Shown: in pieces, positions 1 to 6,597 of the stretch
Position numbering within the stretch: the first letter of the stretch is position 1
How the letters are laid out: every line of letters begins with the position of its first letter
NCBI GenBank assembly: GCA_050303435.1
Contig: JBNLBT010000060.1
Span: forward strand, 1-20,388
Direction of reading: 5' to 3'
Length of the DNA: 20,388 nucleotides
DNA from: JBNLBT01 sp050303435
Lineage (GTDB): Bacteria > Pseudomonadota > Gammaproteobacteria > Xanthomonadales > Marinicellaceae
Position numbers and translations under genes: made by a program
Notes under the pieces: model-generated
The model's database searches: none
Told to the model about the DNA's origin: nothing
What the model saw: only the letters and a program-made list of their open reading frames with translations

Positions 1-120
1 GAATTGTACTGGCAGTTCAAGATCAAAGCCTACAACGCCGAGTTGAACGCGCTGCAACAGCGCTATGACCTGGAAGGCTTCACTGCGGAGCTCCATCGTC
101 TGCAGGATTTAGAGGATTGA
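1..120 (+). CDS. C-terminal end of an unrecognised protein (partial)
   Basis: An open frame enters from the left edge and runs 39 codons to a TGA at 118-120. The peptide is rich in Leu, Gln and charged residues (it ends ...HRLQDLED) and looks like an alpha-helical, possibly coiled-coil tail. Codon use resembles that of the neighbouring genes. It ends 37 bases from the convergent rsmJ stop. No domain can be named from so short a tail, and the start lies outside the window. Confidence 0.5.
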   Translation, partial: ELYWQFKIKAYNAELNALQQRYDLEGFTAELHRLQDLED

Positions 121-157
121 CCGGGTGGGCTTCGGCGCCGCGCCGGGGCCCATCAAG

Positions 158-883
158 TCACTTTTGATACACGTCGAACCGGGTGGTCTTGCCTTGCAGC
201 TGCCACCCCGGTTCACGCCCGGCCAATGGTGGCGCCAGTCGCGGCCTTTTGACCACCACGCGCGCAGCAAAGGGGTTCTGCAAAGCGCATTCCAGCAAGC
301 CATCCGCCGGTTCGGTGTCCTGCGCCAACAGCGTGTGCAACAACTGCATCGGTTTTTTCACCAACGCGCTTTTTTGCCGCGCCGGAAACATCGGATCCAG
401 ATACACCACATCGCAGGCCGTCTTTGGCAACAATTCATTGGCATCGGCCCAGACCACGCGAAACCCATCAAGTGCACCGACCGCTTCGTTCAGACGACAC
501 AGCCCGTCCTGCAGCAAGGCAAACAAGACCGCATTGCGTTCACATGCCAACACCTCAAAGCCGGCGCGGTGCAACAGATAGGCGTCCTGGGCGGTGCCCG
601 CTGTGGCGTCCAACACGCGCAGCGGTGCGCGGCCCTTGATGCGACAGGCACGCACCAGTTTTTCACCGTGCAGGTGTTGCGCGCTGCGATGCCGCAGGCG
701 CCCACTGAGGAAATCCACGTGGTGACACAGCGGTTCGCCCTCAAGGCGACACAGGCTCAGCCTGCCATCCACTCGGCGCAGCGTCAGCGAGGGCGGCAAC
801 TGTGCGCGCAGACGCTGTTCATCCACGCCGATTGCCGCCAAAAAATCCGGCCATGGCTGGTCACCTGGCCCGCGCGGGTTCAA
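158..883 (-). CDS. rsmJ: RsmJ, 16S rRNA (guanine-1516-N2)-methyltransferase
   Basis: SAM-dependent methyltransferase that in E. coli modifies G1516 of 16S rRNA (formerly YhiQ). The 241-residue length is close to the family's usual ~250. A Rossmann motif I (VLDATAG, residues 90-96) should bind SAM. The family signature YLDPMFP (161-167) is followed by KSALVKK (171-177), then VVVKRP (209-214) and a C-terminal RFDVY. The only upstream start is TTG at 883. The in-frame codons before it are just five, preceded by the gltA stop, so the gene cannot extend further. A GTG at about codon 20 is an alternative. It lies 15 bases downstream of gltA and is probably translated from the same mRNA. Function is secure from the motifs; the exact start is less so. 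Confidence 0.93.
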   Translation of the reverse strand: MNPRGPGDQPWPDFLAAIGVDEQRLRAQLPPSLTLRRVDGRLSLCRLEGEPLCHHVDFLSGRLRHRSAQHLHGEKLVRACRIKGRAPLRVLDATAGTAQDAYLLHRAGFEVLACERNAVLFALLQDGLCRLNEAVGALDGFRVVWADANELLPKTACDVVYLDPMFPARQKSALVKKPMQLLHTLLAQDTEPADGLLECALQNPFAARVVVKRPRLAPPLAGREPGWQLQGKTTRFDVYQK

Positions 884-898
884 AACCGCACAGGCGGC

Positions 899-2191
899 TC
901 AGCCGCGCTTGTCGAGGGCGACGTAATCGCGCTTGGACGGACCGGTGTAGACCTGGCGCGGGCGGCCGATGCGGGTGTCCGGCGTGTTGTACTGTTCCAG
1001 CCACTGTGAAACCCAGCCGACGGTGCGGGCGATGGCAAACATCACGGTGAACATGTTTTTCGGAATGCCCAGGGCTTTGTAAATGATGCCAGAATAGAAA
1101 TCCACATTGGGGTACAGTTTGCGCTGCACAAAATAGTCGTCTTTCAGCGCGATGTCTTCCAGCTTCATGGCCAGCTCCAGTTGCGGGTCACGGATGCCCA
1201 GATCTTCCAGCACTTCGTGACAGGCCTTGCGGATGATGGTGGCGCGCGGATCAAAATTCTTGTACACGCGGTGTCCAAAGCCCATCAGCCGGAACGGGTC
1301 GTCTTTGTCCTTGGCTTTGGCGACAAATTTTTCGATGTTTTGCACCGAGCCGATCTGATCGAGCATGTTCAATACCGCTTCGTTGGCCCCGCCGTGTGCC
1401 GGCCCCCACAGCGCGCCGATGCCCGCGGCCACACAGGCGAACGGATTGGCGCCGGTGGAACCCACCAGGCGCACCGTTGAGGTGCTGGCGTTTTGTTCAT
1501 GATCGGCGTGCAAAATAAACAACAAATCCAGCGCCTTGGCGGCCACCGGGTTGAGCCGGTAGGGTTCGGCCGGCACCGCATACATCATGTGCAGCAGACG
1601 TTCGGCAAAGCCCAGGTCGTTTTTCGGATACATGAACGGCTGGCCGATGAAGTTTTTGTACACCGCCGCAGCAATGGTGGGCATCTTGGCAATCAATCGC
1701 ACCGCATTCAGGCGCCGATCGGCCGGATCGTTGAGGTTGGTCCAGTCATGATAAAACGCGGCGAACGATCCCACCACGCTCATCAGCATGGCCATCGGGT
1801 GGGCATCGTACTGAAAGCCTTTCATCAGCGAGCGCATTTTCTCATGCACCATGGTGTGGCGGGTGATTTCGTCGTTGAAGGCTTCGAACTGTGTCGCATC
1901 GGGCAATTCACCGTTCATCAGCAAGTACGCCACTTCCACAAAATTGCTGTGTTCTGCCAATTGTTCAATCGGATACCCGCGATACATCAGCACGCCTTTG
2001 TCACCGTCAATGAAGGTGATGTCGCTTTGACAGGCCGCGGTGGCGGCAAAGCCGGAGTCGTAGGTGAAATAACCGGTTTGCTTGTGCAGTGTTTTCAGAT
2101 CAAAAGTCGCCGGTCCGATGCGCCCTTCGCGAACAGGCAATTCAGCTGTTTTTCCCTCTGGTGTGGTGACTTTGACAATCTTTTCACTCAT
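899..2191 (-). CDS. gltA: Citrate synthase, type II (NADH-sensitive type)
   Basis: Condenses oxaloacetate and acetyl-CoA to citrate at the entry to the TCA cycle. The 430-residue protein aligns by eye over its whole length with E. coli GltA (427 aa). Active-site elements are present: HADHEQN (228-234), His266 in GPAHGG, His307 in GFGHRVYK, Asp364 in YPNVDFYSG and Arg389 in ARTVGW. Residues matching the E. coli NADH allosteric site are kept (Tyr147, Arg165, Lys169). The reactive E. coli Cys206 is replaced by Ala (AVPAEPY). The ATG at 2191 has a Shine-Dalgarno GGAGA at 2201-2205, nine bases upstream. A leader of about 220 bases separates it from the rpmE2 terminator; I found no convincing -35/-10 pair there. 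rsmJ follows closely. Confidence 0.98.
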   Translation of the reverse strand: MSEKIVKVTTPEGKTAELPVREGRIGPATFDLKTLHKQTGYFTYDSGFAATAACQSDITFIDGDKGVLMYRGYPIEQLAEHSNFVEVAYLLMNGELPDATQFEAFNDEITRHTMVHEKMRSLMKGFQYDAHPMAMLMSVVGSFAAFYHDWTNLNDPADRRLNAVRLIAKMPTIAAAVYKNFIGQPFMYPKNDLGFAERLLHMMYAVPAEPYRLNPVAAKALDLLFILHADHEQNASTSTVRLVGSTGANPFACVAAGIGALWGPAHGGANEAVLNMLDQIGSVQNIEKFVAKAKDKDDPFRLMGFGHRVYKNFDPRATIIRKACHEVLEDLGIRDPQLELAMKLEDIALKDDYFVQRKLYPNVDFYSGIIYKALGIPKNMFTVMFAIARTVGWVSQWLEQYNTPDTRIGRPRQVYTGPSKRDYVALDKRG

Positions 2192-2367
2192 GTTTTTATT
2201 TCTCCGGTGCTTTGGGGTCTTTGATTAATAAATTGGCTGGCAAGCGGGCCTCGGGACTGCCCCCGGTGCGTCGGGCTTTGTGCGTGTGCCAATGGCGGTT
2301 TGGTTCTCACTCAGTGCCACACCTTGCAACCGGCTTATTTTATCGCAAGGACGCGGCGGATGCCAGC

Positions 2368-2379
2368 CGACCATGGTCG
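2368..2379. repeat. 12-base perfect palindrome upstream of gltA
   Basis: CGACCATGGTCG is a perfect 12-base palindrome about 177 bases upstream of the gltA start and 33 bases past the rpmE2 terminator. It could be a regulator site, but a single such palindrome in GC-rich DNA may be chance. It lies outside any gene. Confidence 0.3.
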
Positions 2380-2411
2380 CAATCGCGCCGCTGATTGCCC
2401 GGATGGCGGGC

Positions 2412-2440
2412 AAAAAAAAGCCCGATTGAATCGGGCTTTT
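2412..2440 (-). terminator. Rho-independent terminator after rpmE2
   Basis: An 11-base stem (AAAAGCCCGAT at 2416-2426 pairing with ATCGGGCTTTT at 2430-2440) has a 3-base loop. Read on the minus strand it ends in a run of eight T (A-run at 2412-2419), which is the classical form. It lies 17 bases past the rpmE2 stop. T residues also follow on the plus strand, so it may work in both directions. Confidence 0.92.
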
Positions 2441-2456
2441 GTGCGTTGGGTGCGAA

Positions 2457-2702
2457 TTATTTTCTCTGATAGCGTCGCTTGAAGCGATCCACGCGACCCG
2501 CGGTGTCAACGATTTTCTGTTGACCCGTGTAAAACGGGTGCGATTGTGAGGAAATTTCCACTTTGACCAGCGGGTATTCTTCCCCGTCTTCCCATTGGAT
2601 GGTCTGGTCCGTGGCAATGCACGAGCGGGTCAGGAAGGCGAAATCCGCGCCGACGTCCTGAAAAACCACCGGTCTGTATTCCGGGTGAATGCCTTTTTTC
2701 AT
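2457..2702 (-). CDS. rpmE2: 50S ribosomal protein L31, type B (zinc-free form)
   Basis: Small component of the large ribosomal subunit near the central protuberance. The 81-residue protein begins MKKGIHPEYRPVVFQD and contains SSQSHPFYTG, both typical of L31 type B (E. coli YkgM/RpmE2). It has a single Cys (28) and lacks the CxxC pairs of zinc-binding L31, so it should not bind zinc. An upstream in-frame start at 2726 would add eight residues not found in the family, so ATG 2702 is chosen. Its own promoter (2740-2768) and terminator (2412-2440) make it a single-gene unit. In many bacteria the zinc-free paralogue is Zur-repressed, but I see no Zur-like box here. It may be the organism's only L31. 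Confidence 0.95.
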   Translation of the reverse strand: MKKGIHPEYRPVVFQDVGADFAFLTRSCIATDQTIQWEDGEEYPLVKVEISSQSHPFYTGQQKIVDTAGRVDRFKRRYQRK

Positions 2703-2739
2703 AATCGTATCCGATGCTGTGATCAAAACAAGACGGCGG

Positions 2740-2768
2740 ATTTTACTGCACTTTTTAGCAAAAGTAAA
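2740..2768 (-). promoter_or_regulatory. Sigma-70 type promoter of rpmE2
   Basis: On the minus strand, TTTACT (2763-2768, 4/6 match) and TAAAAT (2740-2745, 5/6 match) are separated by exactly 17 bases. Predicted transcription would start about 30 bases before the rpmE2 ATG. The -35 overlaps the T-rich tail of the terminator of the preceding operon. A 6+6 inverted repeat (ACTTTT/AAAAGT, 2750-2765) fills most of the spacer and could be an operator. Confidence 0.65.
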
Positions 2769-2802
2769 CGCCGCAGCGTGTATTTATTGCCTTGCGGCGC
2801 GT
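2762..2802 (-). terminator. Probable terminator after the DUF4252 operon
   Basis: CGCCGCA (2769-2775) pairs with TGCGGCG (2793-2799) around a 17-base loop. On the minus strand the stem is followed by TTTACTTTT. It lies directly after the stop codon of the DUF4252 gene. The loop is long, so the hairpin is weaker than the one after rpmE2. Confidence 0.6.
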
Positions 2803-3315
2803 TCATTTGTTCAAGCCCAGCGCCTCGACGTCCACATCGAAATGATCCATCAGGCTGCCCAGGTCCTTGAGCATCACTTCGCCCTGGATGTTGATCAGCA
2901 CAAATTGATCCTCGTCGTCCAGCGCCATCACCACCAGGCCGGCCATTTTATCCTCCAGCATGTTGGCCATGATGTGCACCATGGAATCGTCGTCGCGAAT
3001 GCTGGCCAGCTGCTGCAATCCATTGCCAGTCAAGGTGGTCACCTCATCCTGAATCCAGCTTTTCAGGCCGCTGATGTCGGCCTGCGCCTCGATGTTGTAC
3101 ACCCGCACTGAAATGCTGTTGAGGCTCTTCAAAATGCCGGAAATGTCGGCTTCGTCTTCGGTGGCCGATGACAGCAGGCGCAACAACCCGGCGCCGAGAT
3201 TGATTTCAACCTCAGGCTGCATCGACAACACCTGTTGCAGCGTGTCCAGCTTTAACTGTTGAGCCTGGCCGCTGAAGGCCAGTGCCAGCAACAAGCCGAT
3301 GATACGTATTCTCAT
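2803..3315 (-). CDS. DUF4252 family secreted protein
   Basis: 170 residues with an N-terminal signal peptide (RIRIIGLLLALAFSGQAQ, cleavage near 18-20), so it is probably periplasmic or outer. No lipobox Cys is present. The remainder fits DUF4252: a Leu/Ser-rich helical part (about 40-100), then MVHIMANMLEDKMAGLVVMALDDE, then the strand pair FVLINIQGEVML and a conserved LDHF-like end (LMDHFDVD). The family's biochemical role is unknown. It is the last gene of a cassette with an ECF sigma factor and a membrane protein, 11 bases after the latter. The start has a clear AGGAGAT Shine-Dalgarno seven bases upstream. It may be the effector or sensor partner of the sigma system; that is inference from position. 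Confidence 0.85.
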   Translation of the reverse strand: MRIRIIGLLLALAFSGQAQQLKLDTLQQVLSMQPEVEINLGAGLLRLLSSATEDEADISGILKSLNSISVRVYNIEAQADISGLKSWIQDEVTTLTGNGLQQLASIRDDDSMVHIMANMLEDKMAGLVVMALDDEDQFVLINIQGEVMLKDLGSLMDHFDVDVEALGLNK

Positions 3316-3326
3316 GGTCTGATCTC

Positions 3327-3683
3327 CTATATTTGCGCCATGGTTTTACTGACCGGTTTGATGATCGCCGGTTTGATGCCGTGATTGTTGACCTCCGAGA
3401 GGGTTTTAAACCCGATCTGCTGCATGTAGTGCATGGCGATCTGCATTTCCCGTTCGGCCTGTTGCAACTGTTCGTTGCGGGCGTGCTGTTGTTGCATCAC
3501 CAGGCCGGTCACCAGCACCGCCGCCACGGAAAACGCCATCAGCGACCTGCCCGCCCAGCCGTTGTCCGCAAGCCCGATGCGGGCATACAGCTTTTGTTTG
3601 AATCCGCCGCTCACGCGCGCGCTGCGCGCCTTGGCAAAATACGCCTCTATGCGCCGGTCTGTGTCAAGCCTGTGTTTCTGCAT
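3327..3683 (-). CDS. Small single-pass membrane protein, probable anti-sigma factor
   Basis: 118 residues. The basic N-terminal part (1-46) should be cytoplasmic. One hydrophobic segment (about 47-63, RSLMAFSVAAVLVTGLV) is followed by a Gln/Glu-rich helix (64-90) and a short outer tail. Its start overlaps the end of the sigma gene by 20 bases, implying translational coupling and near 1:1 production. Topology and position match ECF anti-sigma factors, in which a cytoplasmic segment holds the sigma factor at the membrane. It has no zinc-binding HxxxCxxC motif, so it is not a ZAS-type anti-sigma. I do not recognise a named family, and the function is inferred from context. Confidence 0.7.
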   Translation of the reverse strand: MQKHRLDTDRRIEAYFAKARSARVSGGFKQKLYARIGLADNGWAGRSLMAFSVAAVLVTGLVMQQQHARNEQLQQAEREMQIAMHYMQQIGFKTLSEVNNHGIKPAIIKPVSKTMAQI

Positions 3684-4167
3684 ACGTCTGTTCCAATCGT
3701 TCTTTCAGTTGTGCCCTGGCCCGATGCAAATAGACTTTGGTTTGCGACAAACTCAAGTCCAGCGTCTGTGCCAGTGCTTTGTAATTCAAGCCGCTGATTT
3801 CTCGCAACACCAGCAGCGATTTGTACGGTTCGGCCAGTTGATTCAGTGCCTCGGCCACCTCATCCGAGAGGGTCTCGTTGAGCGCCTCCTCGGCCGGTCC
3901 AATGCCGATGTCCGAACCCACCGCCTGCGCCATTTCGTACTCCTGCGCGTATTTGCGGCGTCTTAAGATGTCCAGGCACTGGTTGCGTGCAACCTTGTAC
4001 AGCCAGGACTTTTCCACCGCGCCGCCGGCCTGCTTCTGCTCCCACATCTTCACAAAGGTATCCTGCACAACGTCTTCAGCTTCCAGGCGGTTTTTCAGCA
4101 TCTGAAAAGCCAGGGCGAACAGTCCGTGTTGGTTTCTGGTGACCTGTACGCGATACCAAATATTCAT
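3664..4167 (-). CDS. ECF-type RNA polymerase sigma factor
   Basis: Redirects RNA polymerase to a set of stress or envelope promoters. Region 2 is clear (about residues 15-75, including EAEDVVQDTFVKMWE and WLYKVARNQCLDILRRRK). Region 4 is a helix-turn-helix (about 110-157, LLVLREISGLNYKALAQTL then SQTKVYLHRARAQLKE). There are 167 residues in all. The N terminus is short: the usual first helix of region 2 (about 20 residues in RpoE-like proteins) is missing. Stop codons close all three frames within 15 bases upstream, so neither an earlier start nor a simple frameshift can supply it. No strong Shine-Dalgarno precedes the ATG. It is first in a cassette with a membrane protein and a DUF4252 protein and is divergent from a phosphatase gene. 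Autoregulation is likely from the family but not shown. Confidence 0.92.
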   Translation of the reverse strand: MNIWYRVQVTRNQHGLFALAFQMLKNRLEAEDVVQDTFVKMWEQKQAGGAVEKSWLYKVARNQCLDILRRRKYAQEYEMAQAVGSDIGIGPAEEALNETLSDEVAEALNQLAEPYKSLLVLREISGLNYKALAQTLDLSLSQTKVYLHRARAQLKERLEQTYAETQA

Positions 4168-4212
4168 TCATTCAGTTATAATTGTTTCTGTTAGAACGCT
4201 TGTGAGACCTGT

Positions 4213-4740
4213 TTGTTACACCCGCACAAAAATTTTTCTCTGTGGCGCGACCGGGTCCACACGTTGTCGCATTCGGGCGGCGCGCTGCTGCTGATGCCCA
4301 AACCTCCGGGCGCTTCGCAACTGCCTCATTTTATCGCTTTTTTGCGCTCAATTGAAACCCACACGCTGGTCTCCATGCTGCAACCGGTCGAACAGCAGCG
4401 TCTGGGTCTGGCCGACTGCGCGGCCTGTTGTCAAAACCACGGCATCGAATACCGGCAACACCCGATCCCCGATCATGGCACACCCGGCGATGCGGCTGCA
4501 TTCATCCGTCTGGCCGGCGAGCTGGCTGAACAATTGCGCGCTGGTCGACGGGTGGCGATCCACTGCTATGCCGGCATCGGCCGCACCGGCCTGATGGCGG
4601 CCAGCGCCTTGATGCACCTGGGCGAGAGTGTTGACACCGCCGTGATCAAATTGTCTCGGGCGCGCACGCTGCGCATGCCCGAAACCCTTGAACAAATCCA
4701 ATTTCTGCACCGCATTTCCGGAGACATCCCGCATGAATAA
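4213..4740 (+). CDS. Protein-tyrosine/dual-specificity phosphatase-like protein
   Basis: Cysteine-dependent phosphatase of the DSP-like fold, 175 residues. The P-loop HCYAGIGRTG gives the CX5R motif (Cys118, Arg124). Asp87 in PIPDHG is in the place of the general acid. The rest of the domain (TLVSMLQPVE, LGLADCA, RAGRRVAIHC) fits bacterial protein-tyrosine phosphatase family proteins of about 160-180 residues. Substrate is unknown. The start is TTG at 4213. An in-frame stop at 4192-4194 prevents a much longer protein, and the next ATG (near codon 28) would cut into the domain. It is divergent from the ECF sigma gene and overlaps the following lipoprotein gene by eight bases. Confidence 0.85.
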   Translation: MLHPHKNFSLWRDRVHTLSHSGGALLLMPKPPGASQLPHFIAFLRSIETHTLVSMLQPVEQQRLGLADCAACCQNHGIEYRQHPIPDHGTPGDAAAFIRLAGELAEQLRAGRRVAIHCYAGIGRTGLMAASALMHLGESVDTAVIKLSRARTLRMPETLEQIQFLHRISGDIPHE

Positions 4741-5398
4741 AGTCACCCGAACCCTGCTGTTGGCGCCGTTGATCCTGCTGCTGAGTGCCTGCCCGCAAAA
4801 AACCGAAGTCAAACCGGGTGGAAACAAAGCCCGCTTGGTGAATGCACTGGTCGACGCACGCAAAGACGCCATCGTGCAGGCCATGACCGCGCACCCGGTG
4901 AGCGCCATCAATCGCGACATCATCGCCTTGTACATGTTGATGCTGGACGACAATCTGTACGCCATCAGCAGCGATTCGCTGGGCTTTCTGCCGCGTTACA
5001 ACGGCCTGACTTCACCCCAGAAAAACATCGTTGGGGACATTTTGAGCTGGGCCTTCATGCAACAGATATATCGCCATGAAACCGCCGGACAGGTGCGCAT
5101 ACTGCAACGCCAGGAGTTGCTGCTGGCCCCCAGCCGCTTGCAATTCAGTGAATGCCGCAGTCACAACCCGAATTGCGCCAACGATTTGCGCAAAAACATT
5201 CGACCGGTGCTTTCTTTTGATGCACTGAACACGCAGCTGATGCGCATGGCCGAAGCCGACCCGTGCATCAACATGAGCAAAGAAAACAAGGGCGCTGAAG
5301 TGGCCAACCGCTGTCTGGCCAGCCGCAAGGGCAACCTCAAGGTGACGCTGGTGCGCAAACCGAACTTCACCCGCCAATTGTGGCAATCGCTGTTTTAA
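4733..5398 (+). CDS. Putative lipoprotein of unknown function
   Basis: 221 residues starting at ATG 4733, which has a Shine-Dalgarno GGAGA about nine bases upstream. A start at 4688 would put 15 non-hydrophobic residues in front of the signal and is rejected. The N terminus is a lipoprotein signal peptide with lipobox LSAC (Cys20). The next residue is Pro, with no Asp+2 inner-membrane retention signal, so outer-membrane sorting is possible. Four further Cys (141, 148, 178, 194) could form two disulfides in the periplasm. I recognise no domain. It overlaps the phosphatase gene and is followed nine bases later by the dehydratase-like gene, so the three are probably co-transcribed. Confidence 0.75.
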   Translation: MNKVTRTLLLAPLILLLSACPQKTEVKPGGNKARLVNALVDARKDAIVQAMTAHPVSAINRDIIALYMLMLDDNLYAISSDSLGFLPRYNGLTSPQKNIVGDILSWAFMQQIYRHETAGQVRILQRQELLLAPSRLQFSECRSHNPNCANDLRKNIRPVLSFDALNTQLMRMAEADPCINMSKENKGAEVANRCLASRKGNLKVTLVRKPNFTRQLWQSLF

Positions 5399-5407
5399 GG
5401 ACCGCGC

Positions 5408-6403
5408 ATGCACGTCAAACCTGTGAGCTTTGAAGCGGTTGCGCACGCACACGCGCGCATTCGCGCGCACATCAACCGCACCCCCATCCTGCACTCGCAC
5501 CGCCTCGATCAACTGCTCGGACACCGCGTGTTTTTTAAAGCCGAGAACCTGCAAAAAACCGGGGCGTTCAAAGCGCGCGGCGGCTGCAATGCGGTGCGCT
5601 CTTTGCTGCAACAGGGCGCGCCAGTCAAAACCGTGGTGGCCAATTCTTCGGGCAACCACGCGCAGGCGGTGGCCTGGGCCTGCGCGCAGATGGGGCGGAA
5701 GTGTGAAATCTACATGCCGGCCGGCGCCTCCAGCGTCAAGGCGCAGGCCACCGCGGCCTGCGGCGCCACCGTACACACCTTGCCAGACCGGGACGCCGTC
5801 GACCGCGCGGTGGCAGAAGCCGCCGACCAAACCGGGGTGCACTGGATCCCGCCGTTTGATCACCCGCAGGTGATCGCCGGTCAAGGCACCGCGGCGCTGG
5901 AAGCGCTGCTGCAAATCGACACGCCGGACGTGGTGGTGGCGCCCTGCGGCGGCGGCGGCCTGCTGTCGGGCACCGTGCTGGCAACGCGGACTCTGGCGCC
6001 ACAGGCGGCGGTGATCGGCGCCGAACCGCTGAACGCCAATGACGCGGCCGAATCTCTGCGGCGTGGCGAAATTGTGCGGCTGGATAAAACACCGGACACC
6101 CTGGCCGATGGCGCGCGCACCCCTGCAGTCAGTGCACTCACGCTGCACCACCTGCAGTCGCTCGATGACCTGCTTGAAATCAGTGAACAGGACATGCTGT
6201 TCTGGACCCAATGGCTGAGCCATTTGCTGAAACACACCGTGGAACCGACCAGTGCGTTGGCAATGGCTGGACTGGTTCAATGGCTGCGCACACAAAAACA
6301 TAAAAAAACGGCGCTGGTCATCCTCTCGGGTGGTAACATTGACCGGGACACGCACCGCGCCATCTGGCAGCAGGACTGGCTCAGCCAGACGCCTTCGCTG
6401 TGA
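5408..6403 (+). CDS. PLP-dependent serine/threonine dehydratase-like (or racemase) enzyme
   Basis: 331-residue fold-type II PLP enzyme. The PLP lysine is Lys55 in TGAFKARG. SSGNHAQA (80-87) is the usual substrate and cofactor loop. A Gly-rich phosphate-binding loop (CGGGGLLSG, about 174-182) and a C-terminal LSGGN complete the set. The single-domain length, with no C-terminal ACT domain, matches catabolic threonine/serine dehydratase and serine racemase-type proteins rather than biosynthetic IlvA. Which reaction it catalyses (deamination of Thr/Ser to 2-oxo acid and ammonia, or racemisation) cannot be told from sequence alone. AAGGA overlaps the previous stop and serves as the ribosome site for ATG 5408. 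No clear terminator follows. Confidence 0.9.
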   Translation: MHVKPVSFEAVAHAHARIRAHINRTPILHSHRLDQLLGHRVFFKAENLQKTGAFKARGGCNAVRSLLQQGAPVKTVVANSSGNHAQAVAWACAQMGRKCEIYMPAGASSVKAQATAACGATVHTLPDRDAVDRAVAEAADQTGVHWIPPFDHPQVIAGQGTAALEALLQIDTPDVVVAPCGGGGLLSGTVLATRTLAPQAAVIGAEPLNANDAAESLRRGEIVRLDKTPDTLADGARTPAVSALTLHHLQSLDDLLEISEQDMLFWTQWLSHLLKHTVEPTSALAMAGLVQWLRTQKHKKTALVILSGGNIDRDTHRAIWQQDWLSQTPSL

Positions 6404-6540
6404 CCGGCTGACGTGTTCGCCACCACCCGACACATCCGCACGAAATCAAACGCGTCTGTGCACACCCTTGCGACGCTTTGGCTGCCACGCGGGTCTGATC
6501 TAACACGGGCGGCGCGGTGAATTCATCGGAACTCTGCGGC

Positions 6541-6555
6541 TTTGACCGGGTCAAA
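6541..6555. promoter_or_regulatory. Perfect palindrome upstream of the MoxR/Bat operon
   Basis: TTTGACC-G-GGTCAAA is a perfect inverted repeat with 7-base arms, ending 42 bases before the MoxR start. Its left arm contains TTGACC, a fair -35 hexamer, but the region 16-18 bases downstream has only a weak -10 match. It is a candidate operator for the whole operon. The rest of the 194-base gap (6404-6597) shows no gene. Confidence 0.4.
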
Positions 6556-6597
6556 GCACAGCGCTTGATTTGATGCACAGCATTTGACGGGAGATCA

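Noticed and set aside
125..1009. 294-codon open frame on the plus strand
   Set aside because: Antisense to rsmJ and the end of gltA; no motif and no ribosome site.
2220..2240. TATTAA-like -10 element for gltA
   Set aside because: No acceptable -35 lies 16-18 bases upstream, so it is not listed as a promoter.
2225..2617. 130-codon open frame on the minus strand upstream of gltA
   Set aside because: It overlaps rpmE2 in another frame and crosses its terminator; composition is not protein-like.
5012..6433. 473-codon open frame on the minus strand
   Set aside because: It lies opposite the lipoprotein and dehydratase genes, whose motifs are clear. The product is rich in Arg, His, Gln and Gly, as expected from the antisense of GC-rich coding DNA.
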